DNA from: Planctomycetaceae bacterium
Lineage (GTDB): Bacteria; Planctomycetota; Planctomycetia; Pirellulales; Thermoguttaceae
DNA: 6,271 nucleotides
Direction: 5' to 3'
Assembly: GCA_031274045.1 (NCBI GenBank)
Contig: JAISQS010000089.1
Span: 1 to 6,271, forward strand
The stretch's first letter is position 1. Each line of letters opens with the position of its first letter. Shown here piece after piece: positions 1 through 5,765 of the stretch. The position numbers were made by a program, and so were the translations under genes. The notes under the pieces were generated by a model. The model searched no databases. It was given only the letters and a program-made list of their open reading frames with translations, and was not told the origin of the DNA.

Positions 1-506
1 CCATTTTCAAGTAAGATAAGTGCTGTTTGCATGATTAGCGGTCGATGTAGCTCTATCTCTTCGATACTGAAAGAGTCACTGCGTACTAAATTTGATGCTT
101 GTCCGCATAATTCAACAATAGGAGAACCAAAGCAAGTCGAAATATTGACATCTGCCTTCTTACTGATGAAATATCGTACTAGTTCTGGTTGAAATGCTTT
201 TGCTGCTGCTGTCAAGATTGTTGTACCTTGTGGAGAAATTGTATCGATGTTGACATTGAGTCCATTAAAAAGTTCAAAGATAGAAAAAAAGTGTTTAGGA
301 ATAGATGGATTCTGTGCCGGTATTTCTTGGCAAGCCAATAATACTGTAGTATAAAAGGCAAGAAATAACTCCCAACCGGTTAAACATTTAATCTCATTGG
401 AACGAAGTCGAATTTCTAGTTCGTGCCATTCTTTTTTTTGAATTAAATTCACAATTGCCTGAAAATCATCGGACAATTGTTTTTTTTCATTTTTTGTATT
501 TTGCAT
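1..506 (-). CDS. Ankyrin-repeat protein, N-terminal part (runs off left edge)
   Basis: The minus strand is open from an ATG at 506-504 to the window edge: 168 codons with no stop, so the C-terminus is missing. Residues about 89-121 match an ankyrin repeat: 'QGTTILTAAAKAF' for the usual GxTxLxxAA helix, then 'ELVRYFISKKADVN' for the second helix and the ADVN turn. 'NGLNVN' (81-86) looks like the end of a degenerate preceding repeat. 'FGSPIVELCGQ' (126-136) opens a further repeat, apparently with an inserted loop before 'TALILLENG' at the edge. The first 80 residues are not recognised: a charged, Lys/Glu-rich start, then a hydrophobic helical stretch 'WELFLAFYTTVLLACQ' (45-60) that is more likely a buried helix than a membrane anchor. 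Ankyrin repeats bind other proteins; partner and role are unknown. No clear ribosome binding site precedes the ATG. By hand count GC is about 36% over 1-480, well below the helicase gene, which may indicate recent acquisition. Confidence 0.75.
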   Translation of the reverse strand, partial: MQNTKNEKKQLSDDFQAIVNLIQKKEWHELEIRLRSNEIKCLTGWELFLAFYTTVLLACQEIPAQNPSIPKHFFSIFELFNGLNVNIDTISPQGTTILTAAAKAFQPELVRYFISKKADVNISTCFGSPIVELCGQASNLVRSDSFSIEEIELHRPLIMQTALILLEN

Positions 507-1070
507 GATCGTATATTTTTCGTTTGTAGTAGAATAATAGAATTATTATTACTTAAATCTTCTTGTAGTCCTCTGTTATTTTTTGAAAAAGGCAATGGAT
601 TATCCAAGTAAAATTGTATTTGAACTTTATTGTTATGTCAACAGTGTTACTGTCTCCTTTGTAGGTAACTGTCTATTTTCATTTTCGTACAAAGTTAAAG
701 AAGATTTTTATTGTGTATTCAATATCTTTCTTTCTTTCTTCCTCCCTTCTTTCTTCCCGCAAAAAATGACCAAACAACTAAAATTCCTGTCGCCGTTGCG
801 TCAAATTTTGGGAAAGTACAATCCTTGCACCATGTCTTGCGTTGTTTGGTGAGATTGGTTAGGATACTAGGACACACAGTATATGCTTTCAACTGTTTTC
901 AACATTTTTTACCATGTTTTGGGAAACGTTTCGGTTTTTCGTTCATTTGTTTTATCGTCTTTTCAAAAAAGAGGAGTTGTTCACAATCTGTTTTGACCGC
1001 GAAAAAATCAAAAAACACTTTTCGAAAATCTCCTCAAAAATAATTTTTGTGTCAATACTAATACTCATCG
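507..1070. other. AT-rich gap between divergent genes; no credible gene
   Basis: These 564 bases separate the minus-strand ankyrin gene from the plus-strand helicase gene, so promoters for both should lie here. Two open frames on the plus strand (583-852 and 711-1043) start at TTG, have no ribosome binding site, are rich in Phe, Cys and Ser and overlap each other, so they are not called. Visible structure: an AT-only short hairpin (533-547), a pure pyrimidine run (725-758), a 10-base palindrome GAAACGTTTC (923-932), and a GAGGAG (972-977) complementary to CTCCTC (1030-1035) 52 bases downstream. None is clearly functional. No convincing sigma70 -35/-10 pair was found by eye. Confidence 0.6.
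725..758 (+). repeat. 34-base homopyrimidine tract
   Basis: Every base from 725 to 758 on the plus strand is C or T, beginning with three TTTC-like units and continuing as TTCC/TCCC blocks. The complementary strand is therefore purely purine. Such tracts can adopt triplex (H-DNA) structures or vary in length by slippage. It lies in the middle of the gap between the ankyrin and helicase genes, about 310 bases upstream of the helicase start. A function is not shown by the sequence. Confidence 0.7.
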
Positions 1071-3389
1071 GTGGATAAAAATATACCTGATTATCTTCTC
1101 GAAGGTTTGAACAAACCGCAACGGGAAGCTGTGCAGTTTAAGGAGGGACCGCTTCTTGTTCTCGCCGGACCGGGAAGCGGAAAAACCCGCGTCGTAACTC
1201 ATCGTATTGCGGCGTTGTTACATCAAGGTGTCGGCGCGTCGCAGATTGCGGCTCTCACCTTCACGAACAAAGCCGCCGACGAAATGAAAACACGGCTCGA
1301 ATCCCTCATGCCAAACCGCTCCGTCTGGATCGGTACGTTTCATAAATTCTGTGCGTATTTGTTGCGGCGCTATGCCGGAATCTCCGGTCTCAAAGAAAAT
1401 TTCTCCATTTACGATTCCGACGAAAGTCTTGCCCTCATTAAAACAATCATCAACTCCGAAACTTCACCGCAATATGTTACACCGCAAAATGTTACACCGC
1501 AAAATGTTGCTGCGTCTATTAGTTGGGCAAAAAACAATGGAGTGACGCCTGATATTTATGCTGCCAGCGAGGGAAATCCGCTTGGTGAAACGGTCAAAAG
1601 GGTTTATCCGGCTTATCAGGACGAACTTCGCCGTGCCAACGCGGTTGACTTCGATGATTTGTTACTCCATGTTGCCAACTTGCTTGAAGAGAATCCCGAA
1701 ATCCGAAAAATTTTAGACAATCGGTTTCGGTATATTTTAGTTGACGAATATCAGGACACCAACACCGTTCAATATCTGATCGTTAAGGCTTTGTCGCTTG
1801 ATCATCAAAATCTTGCTGTGACCGGTGACCCGGATCAATCCATTTACGGCTGGCGCGGAGCGAATATCAGGAACATTCTCGAATTCGAAAAAGATTTTCC
1901 CGATACGAAAATCATTCGTCTTGAACAAAATTACCGCAGCACACCGCAGATTTTAGCGGTTGCCGATGCGTTGATCGACCACAATATTCACCGCAAGAAG
2001 AAAAAACTCATTGCGGAAAACAAATCAGGAGTTCCGGTTCGGCTTGTTTGTTGTGCCGACCAGCGGGAGGAAGCGGAATCAATTGCCAAAGAAATCGCCC
2101 GCGAAATTCAAAACGGCGCGCGAAAACCCGGTGATTATGCCATTTTTTACCGGATGAACGCCTTGTCCCGGAATCTGGAACACGCATTACGAAGTCATAA
2201 AGTTCCGTTCCAATTAGTGCGGGGACTTGAATTTTTTAACCGGAAGGAAGTCAAAGATATTTTGGCTTACTTGCGGGTAATGTCCAATCCGTCGGACACG
2301 GTTTCTTTTGCCCGGATTATCAATGAACCGTCACGGAAAATCGGCAAAACAACACTCAAAAAATTAACAGATCGAGCAACACAACTCGGTATTTCAACAA
2401 TGGATGTTGCGCGGGAGATTGACCGGTTTTCCGGTATTGCCGCTCCAACCAAACGGGCGGTGTTGAATTTTGTCAAAATGATGGATCGTCTTGCGGAGGC
2501 TTCGTCGCGGGAATATCCGGTTGAAGCGTTGATCGGAATGGTCTTGCAGGAATCCGGTTATCGGGAACAATTTCTCCACTCAGAATCCGAAGAAGATCGG
2601 AGCCGTCTCGAAAATATTGAAGAACTTTTAACTGCGGCTCATGATTTTGATGCGAAACCGCCGGAACCCCGCGAATTGATTTCAATAGACCCGTTGTCGG
2701 AATTTTTGGAACAAGCCGCATTGGTCAATGACGTGGACGACTTGGAAAAAGGGGTTGATCGGGTTTCGATGATGACGTTTCACGCTGCCAAAGGACTTGA
2801 ATTTCCGGTTGTTTATATTATTGCGATTGAGGAGGGCATTTTACCACATGAACGTTCGAACGAGCAAGTCTCGCAAATTGAAGAAGAACGCCGGCTATTT
2901 TTTGTCGGAATCACACGAGCAAAAGAAGAACTTCGACTCAGCCGGTCAGAACGCCGTGATTTTCGCGGTTCGATTACTTCTGTTATTTACAGCCGTTTTT
3001 TGTTCGAGTTACCGCGCGATGACAATTTGATTCAATTTCATTCGCCCAATGATTTTCTCAACGCAGAAGATTTAGGTTGCGGAATTCGATTGGTACGGGA
3101 AGAAACTCTGGAAGAATATATTCAGAGAGAAACGCATCAAATAGAGCACCAAATAGAAAGTCAGACAAAAAATCAGCAGGTAGAAAGCCAAATCGTTCGT
3201 GAGATCGAATACGACGACATTCACACCGAATACGAAAACGATGCGATTCATGAAGAATACGACGAAGAAGGCAATCTGATCCGGCAACGCCCCGCCGGAA
3301 AAAAGAAACCGGTCAAAAAATTTTCCATTTCACTCATGACCGCCGCCGAACTTCAACAACAACAGGAAAAGAATAAAACCGAAGACTAA
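1071..3389 (+). CDS. UvrD/PcrA/Rep-family ATP-dependent DNA helicase (SF1A, 3'-5')
   Basis: A 772-residue protein with every core SF1A motif: Q motif 'LNKPQREAV' (13-21), Walker A 'GPGSGKT' (33-39), Ia 'LTFTNKAADEM' (62-72), 'IGTFHKFC' (87-94), Walker B 'LVDEYQDT' (223-230), motif III 'TGDPDQSIYGWRGA' (251-264), IV 'LEQNYRST' (284-291), V 'MTFHAAKGLEFPVV' (568-581) and VI 'ERRLFFVGITRAKEEL' (606-621). The family unwinds DNA 3' to 5' using ATP in excision and mismatch repair, replication restart and clearing of recombination intermediates. Region 385-480 fits the 2B subdomain. The core ends near 'SRFLFELP' (641-648). The remaining 120 or so residues are charged and low-complexity (Gln/Glu-rich, then Asp/Glu/Tyr-rich, then a Lys-rich stretch near 743-750) and lack the Tudor-like fold motif typical of PcrA C-termini. 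GTG at 1071 is the first start after an in-frame stop at 1059-1061; no good ribosome binding site precedes it. Whether it is called uvrD, pcrA or rep cannot be settled here, so no symbol is given. Confidence 0.96.
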   Translation: MDKNIPDYLLEGLNKPQREAVQFKEGPLLVLAGPGSGKTRVVTHRIAALLHQGVGASQIAALTFTNKAADEMKTRLESLMPNRSVWIGTFHKFCAYLLRRYAGISGLKENFSIYDSDESLALIKTIINSETSPQYVTPQNVTPQNVAASISWAKNNGVTPDIYAASEGNPLGETVKRVYPAYQDELRRANAVDFDDLLLHVANLLEENPEIRKILDNRFRYILVDEYQDTNTVQYLIVKALSLDHQNLAVTGDPDQSIYGWRGANIRNILEFEKDFPDTKIIRLEQNYRSTPQILAVADALIDHNIHRKKKKLIAENKSGVPVRLVCCADQREEAESIAKEIAREIQNGARKPGDYAIFYRMNALSRNLEHALRSHKVPFQLVRGLEFFNRKEVKDILAYLRVMSNPSDTVSFARIINEPSRKIGKTTLKKLTDRATQLGISTMDVAREIDRFSGIAAPTKRAVLNFVKMMDRLAEASSREYPVEALIGMVLQESGYREQFLHSESEEDRSRLENIEELLTAAHDFDAKPPEPRELISIDPLSEFLEQAALVNDVDDLEKGVDRVSMMTFHAAKGLEFPVVYIIAIEEGILPHERSNEQVSQIEEERRLFFVGITRAKEELRLSRSERRDFRGSITSVIYSRFLFELPRDDNLIQFHSPNDFLNAEDLGCGIRLVREETLEEYIQRETHQIEHQIESQTKNQQVESQIVREIEYDDIHTEYENDAIHEEYDEEGNLIRQRPAGKKKPVKKFSISLMTAAELQQQQEKNKTED
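1465..1509 (+). repeat. Three in-frame 15-base tandem repeats inside the helicase gene
   Basis: Three adjacent 15-base units, CACCGCAATATGTTA, CACCGCAAAATGTTA and CACCGCAAAATGTTG, differ at one base each from the middle unit. They are in frame and encode a repeated five-residue pattern (PQYVT, PQNVT, PQNVA) around residues 133-147, in the 1B region between motifs Ib and II. The length is a multiple of three, so copy-number change would leave the reading frame intact. Confidence 0.9.
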
Positions 3390-3508
3390 TGGAAGTTTCT
3401 AAAACTAAATTTTGTGTTATACTTTGTTCGTTGTCTAATAAGGATTGCGCGCAAAGACGCAAAGAAATTCAAGGTTAGTTTTAATTATTTTGTTACTGTT
3501 TTATTTCC
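3390..3508. other. Short gap between helicase gene and rfbF
   Basis: This 119-base gap holds a copy of the dispersed repeat (3445-3474) and otherwise AT-rich sequence. A TATACT at 3418-3423 resembles a -10 box, but no matching -35 hexamer sits at the right distance, so a promoter for rfbF is only a weak suggestion. There is no stem followed by a T run that would end the helicase transcript, and no Shine-Dalgarno sequence before the rfbF ATG (the preceding bases are T-rich). Confidence 0.5.
3445..3474 (+). repeat. Dispersed repeat, copy 1 (diverged)
   Basis: This stretch begins with the palindrome TTGCGCGCAA and continues AAGACGCAAAG. Its first 22 bases match those starting at 5461 at 18 positions, and all four differences are purine transitions. 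After that the similarity fades. It has the same orientation as the copy at 5457-5492 and lies in the gap directly upstream of rfbF. Confidence 0.6.
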
Positions 3509-4309
3509 ATGATTAAGGTTGTTATTTTAGCGGGTGGTTTTGGGACGCGGTTTGCGGAGGAGACGGACACGAAGCCGAAGCCGATGATTACGCTTGGCGG
3601 GTTTCCGATTCTTTGGCATATCATGAAATATTTTGCCGAGTTCTCTTATGACAATTTTTATATTGCAACCGGTTACAAGGGTGACGTGATCAAAACGTAC
3701 TTCACCAATTATCATCGGACTTGCGGTAGTGTGATGGTTGATCTTGCGACGGGCGATGTCACGAATTACTCGACTCCGCCCGAACAATGGAAAGTCCATT
3801 TGATTGAGACCGGCTTGACAACACAGACCGGCGGGCGAATCAGACGAATGGAAAAATGGCTGCGCGGTTCGGAACCGTTTTTCGCAACTTACGGCGACGG
3901 TTTGGCGAATGTTGATCTGAACGCGTTGCTTGAGTTTCACAAATCACACGGCAAAATCGCAACAGTTACCGCAGTTCGTCCGCCAGCCCGTTACGGCGTA
4001 ATCTCTTTTGACAATTCCGGTACCGCCGTCATGTCCTTCAACGAAAAACCACAAACATCAGAAGGTTGGATTAACGGCGGGTTCTTCGTATTTAACGAAC
4101 AAATTTTCGACTACATCAAAAATGATAACGACGCAATCGAACGTGACGGGTTGGAAAAAATTGTTGCCGATGGTGAATTGATGGCGTTTCGGCACGAAGG
4201 TTTTTGGCAATGTATGGACACGTTGCGTGACAAAATTTATTTGGAAAATTGTTGGAACAATAACAAAGCTCTCTGGAAAATTTGGAACGATCACCCAGAA
4301 CGATCATGA
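3509..4309 (+). CDS. rfbF: Glucose-1-phosphate cytidylyltransferase
   Basis: The enzyme joins CTP and alpha-D-glucose 1-phosphate to give CDP-glucose and pyrophosphate, the first committed step to CDP-linked deoxysugars, in the cytoplasm. The 266-residue product is near the usual 255-260. The nucleotidyltransferase fold is shown by 'LAGGFGTR' (7-14) with 'KPKPM' (22-26), the signature loop for nucleotide binding; 'TGGR' (107-110); 'TYGDG' (127-131), whose Asp130 should bind the metal; 'NEKP' (178-181); 'NGGFFVFNE' (189-197); and the family-typical 'GFWQCMDTLRDK' (231-242). 'PILWHIMK' (33-40) and the closing 'ALWKIW' (254-259) also match Salmonella RfbF as recalled. These features separate it from RmlA (dTTP) and GalU (UTP). 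The ATG at 3509 gives the expected N-terminus MIKVVILAGG. Its TGA overlaps the rfbG start by four bases. Confidence 0.95.
   Translation: MIKVVILAGGFGTRFAEETDTKPKPMITLGGFPILWHIMKYFAEFSYDNFYIATGYKGDVIKTYFTNYHRTCGSVMVDLATGDVTNYSTPPEQWKVHLIETGLTTQTGGRIRRMEKWLRGSEPFFATYGDGLANVDLNALLEFHKSHGKIATVTAVRPPARYGVISFDNSGTAVMSFNEKPQTSEGWINGGFFVFNEQIFDYIKNDNDAIERDGLEKIVADGELMAFRHEGFWQCMDTLRDKIYLENCWNNNKALWKIWNDHPERS
4306..4309 (+). other. ATGA stop-start overlap coupling rfbF to rfbG
   Basis: The rfbG ATG (4306-4308) and the rfbF TGA (4307-4309) share bases in the sequence ATGA. Such overlaps usually allow ribosomes ending one gene to re-initiate on the next. No Shine-Dalgarno sequence stands clearly at the right distance upstream, which favours coupled re-initiation. 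This overlap is also the reason for choosing 4306 over an upstream in-frame TTG at 4282. Confidence 0.85.
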
Positions 4310-5430
4310 CAGCGTTTAACAGTCAATATAATAATTCGTACGATAATTGCCGCGTCTTTTTGACCGGTGCAACCGGTTTCAAAGGTTCTTGGCTGACAAC
4401 ATGCCTGCGAATGTTGGGAGCTAAAATTCGCGGTTATTCGTTGGATATTCCAAGTCAGCCGAATCATTTTTCGTTGCTGAAAAATGACATTGACGATTGT
4501 CGCGGCGATGTACGGAATTTTGAACAATTGAGCCAAAGTGTGCGGGAATTTGAACCGCAAATCGTTTTTCATTTGGCAGCACAACCTCTCGTGCGTGCTT
4601 CTTACGATGATCCGTTGGGGACTTTGTCAACCAATATCATCGGAACCGCCAACATACTTCAAGCGTGCCGCGCCGTTTCATCTATCCGCGCGGTTGTGAT
4701 CATCACAAGCGATAAATGTTACGAGAACAAAGAATGGAGTCAGGCTTATCGTGAACATGATTCGTTGGGCGGACACGATCCGTACAGTGCATCGAAGGCG
4801 TGTGCGGAAATTGTTACGGCAAGTTTTCGCCGTTCGTTTCCGAGTGATCATCTGCTTATTGCTTCGTGCCGAGCCGGAAACGTGATCGGCGGCGGTGATT
4901 GGGCGAGCGACCGCTTGTTCCCCGACTTAATTCGCGCAACAATAAATCCAACCGAATCGAATAAGAACAACAAGAAAAACCAATCAACAACAGCAACAAC
5001 AATCCGAATGCCCAACGCCATTCGCCCTTGGCAACACGTACTTGAACCGCTTCACGGTTATTTGTTGATTGGACAAAAATTGCTTGAAGGCAATAAAGAT
5101 TTTGCCGAAGCGTGGAATTTTGCGCCGAAAACAGAAGGCAATTGTTCGGTTGGTGAAATTGTGAAACGCGCGGCGAAATATTGGGACAAAATAAATTATC
5201 AAATCGTTCCAAACAACAACAGCAGCAACGACAACAAACACGAAGCCGCTCAACTCTCACTCGACAGCACCAAAGCACAACAACGACTCGCTTGGCAACC
5301 CGTGTGGACATTGGAACGGAGTATTGAGCGAACGATTACCTGGTACAAAAATTTTTACGAACAAAATAAAATACAAACTCAAACACAAATCGAAGAATAC
5401 ATACAAAACCGAACCGATAAAAATTTTTGA
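4306..5430 (+). CDS. rfbG: CDP-glucose 4,6-dehydratase
   Basis: It converts CDP-glucose, made by the upstream gene product, to CDP-4-keto-6-deoxyglucose using tightly bound NAD+; it is a short-chain dehydrogenase of the extended type. The 374-residue product (family about 355-360) shows the Rossmann loop 'TGATGFKGSW' (20-29), 'GDVRN' (67-71), 'FHLAAQPLVRASYDDP' (88-103), 'TSDKCYENKEW' (134-144), the catalytic YxxxK in 'DPYSASKACAEI' (158-169; Tyr160, Lys164), 'RAGNVIGGGDWA' (189-200) and 'RPWQHVLEPLHGYL' (240-253), which is typical of this subfamily. Two loops carry extra low-complexity residues: about 214-232 and 303-311, rich in Asn, Lys, Thr and Ser. The last 20 or so residues, Gln/Thr-rich, extend past the usual end. 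An in-frame TTG at 4282 would add eight residues, but the ATG at 4306 fits the family better and gives an ATGA overlap with rfbF. Confidence 0.95.
   Translation: MTAFNSQYNNSYDNCRVFLTGATGFKGSWLTTCLRMLGAKIRGYSLDIPSQPNHFSLLKNDIDDCRGDVRNFEQLSQSVREFEPQIVFHLAAQPLVRASYDDPLGTLSTNIIGTANILQACRAVSSIRAVVIITSDKCYENKEWSQAYREHDSLGGHDPYSASKACAEIVTASFRRSFPSDHLLIASCRAGNVIGGGDWASDRLFPDLIRATINPTESNKNNKKNQSTTATTIRMPNAIRPWQHVLEPLHGYLLIGQKLLEGNKDFAEAWNFAPKTEGNCSVGEIVKRAAKYWDKINYQIVPNNNSSNDNKHEAAQLSLDSTKAQQRLAWQPVWTLERSIERTITWYKNFYEQNKIQTQTQIEEYIQNRTDKNF
4945..5001 (+). repeat. Low-complexity codon run, RfbG loop 1
   Basis: Codons for residues 214-232 are almost all A/C-rich (AAC, AAG, AAA, CAA, ACA). They lie just before 'IRMPNAIRPWQHV', where related enzymes as recalled have a loop of only a few residues. 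The frame is kept and both flanks align to the family, so this is an in-frame loop expansion, not a frameshift. Confidence 0.6.
5212..5238 (+). repeat. Low-complexity codon run, RfbG loop 2
   Basis: Codons for residues 303-311 are AAC/AGC/GAC-type and encode an Asn/Ser-rich stretch ('NNNSSNDNK') before 'HEAAQLSLDSTKAQQRLAW', the conserved C-terminal segment. As in loop 1, the expansion keeps the frame. Confidence 0.55.
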
Positions 5431-5456
5431 CCGCTTCAATTCGAGACGGCAAATAA

Positions 5457-5492
5457 TTTGTTGCGCACAAAGGCACGAAGAACACGAAGAAT
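5457..5492 (+). repeat. Dispersed repeat, copy 2 (left arm of inverted pair)
   Basis: A purine-rich 36-base unit starting TTTGTTGCGCACAAAG. It matches the reverse complement of 5577-5612 at 31 of 36 positions, the first 16 being identical, and all five differences are transitions. It begins 27 bases after the rfbG stop. Confidence 0.85.
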
Positions 5493-5576
5493 TTAATTGC
5501 AAACATACCGGTTATCTTCTTGTCTTTATTCGCAACGAAAAATAAATACAAAATAAATTGTAACGCTTAAAATCGG

Positions 5577-5612
5577 ACTCTTTGTGTCCTCCGTGTCTTT
5601 GTGCGCAACAAA
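5577..5612 (-). repeat. Dispersed repeat, copy 3 (right arm of inverted pair)
   Basis: This is the inverted partner of 5457-5492, read on the minus strand as TTTGTTGCGCACAAAG followed by ACACGGAGGACACAAAG. The two arms are 84 bases apart. In RNA they could pair over 36 positions with 31 Watson-Crick pairs, two G-U pairs and three A-C mismatches, a long stem between rfbG and tsaE that may limit read-through or protect the upstream message. Confidence 0.85.
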
Positions 5613-5750
5613 ATTTTTGTACCGTTTAAAATGGCTGTAATCTTGTAAGGTCAAAATTTTTGATCTTAAAGAATTATCGATAACACCTTAAGCGGATTAA
5701 CTTATTCTTTTTTGTTTTAACTATTGTTTTCGTATTATTTTATTACCAAC

Positions 5751-5755
5751 GAAGG
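5751..5755 (+). promoter_or_regulatory. Ribosome binding site of tsaE
   Basis: GAAGG ends 10 bases before the GTG at 5766. It is the only reasonable Shine-Dalgarno-like sequence found before any gene in the window, and it favours GTG 5766 over an in-frame TTG at 5724. Confidence 0.5.
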
Positions 5756-5765
5756 TTATTTTTCT

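Larger units (their letters stand above)
5431..5765. other. Gap between rfbG and tsaE with inverted repeats
   Basis: These 335 bases contain no credible gene. They hold two inverted copies of the dispersed repeat, and the 10-mer AAAATTTTTG occurs three times in or at the edge of the gap (5420-5429, 5610-5619, 5653-5662). A weak promoter for tsaE could be TTGTTT (5712-5717) with TATTAT (5733-5738), but the 15-base spacing is short, so it is not called. There is no compact stem followed by a T run; the large inverted repeat is the only candidate for ending transcription between the two genes. Confidence 0.6.

Noticed and set aside
533..547. Short hairpin AATAAT-AGA-ATTATT near the ankyrin gene start
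   Set aside because: Six A-T pairs with a three-base loop are too weak and too likely by chance in this AT-rich stretch to call an operator or terminator.
583..852. Open frame of 89 codons on the plus strand
   Set aside because: It starts with TTG, has no ribosome binding site, crosses the pyrimidine tract, and is Phe/Ser/Cys-rich with no recognisable motif. It also overlaps another equally poor frame.
711..1043. Open frame of 110 codons on the plus strand
   Set aside because: TTG start with no ribosome binding site. The composition (Phe, Lys, Ser, Cys) is what translated AT-rich intergenic DNA gives, and no family is recognised.
1465..1509. Tandem units considered as a CRISPR-like array
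   Set aside because: Units are directly adjacent with no spacers, are 15 bases long, and are in frame in a helicase gene.
3395..3423. Possible promoter for rfbF with TATACT as -10
   Set aside because: No -35-like hexamer occurs 16-18 bases upstream (the bases there read about GTTTCT), so support is a single hexamer in AT-rich DNA.
3527..3940. Minus-strand open frame of 137 codons inside rfbF
   Set aside because: It lies antisense to a strongly supported enzyme gene and shows no motif; it is explained by codon bias of rfbF.
4282..4305. TTG as an earlier start for rfbG
   Set aside because: It adds eight residues not expected in the family. ATG at 4306 forms a standard ATGA overlap with the rfbF stop.
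4856..5311. Minus-strand open frame of 151 codons inside rfbG
   Set aside because: It is antisense to rfbG, and its Cys/Val runs are just the complement of the CAA/AAC/ACA codon runs of the RfbG loops.
5324..5545. Plus-strand open frame of 73 codons overlapping the end of rfbG
   Set aside because: It uses a TTG start within rfbG, and its 'QRHEEHEEF' string is the translation of the dispersed repeat, a common source of spurious predicted proteins.
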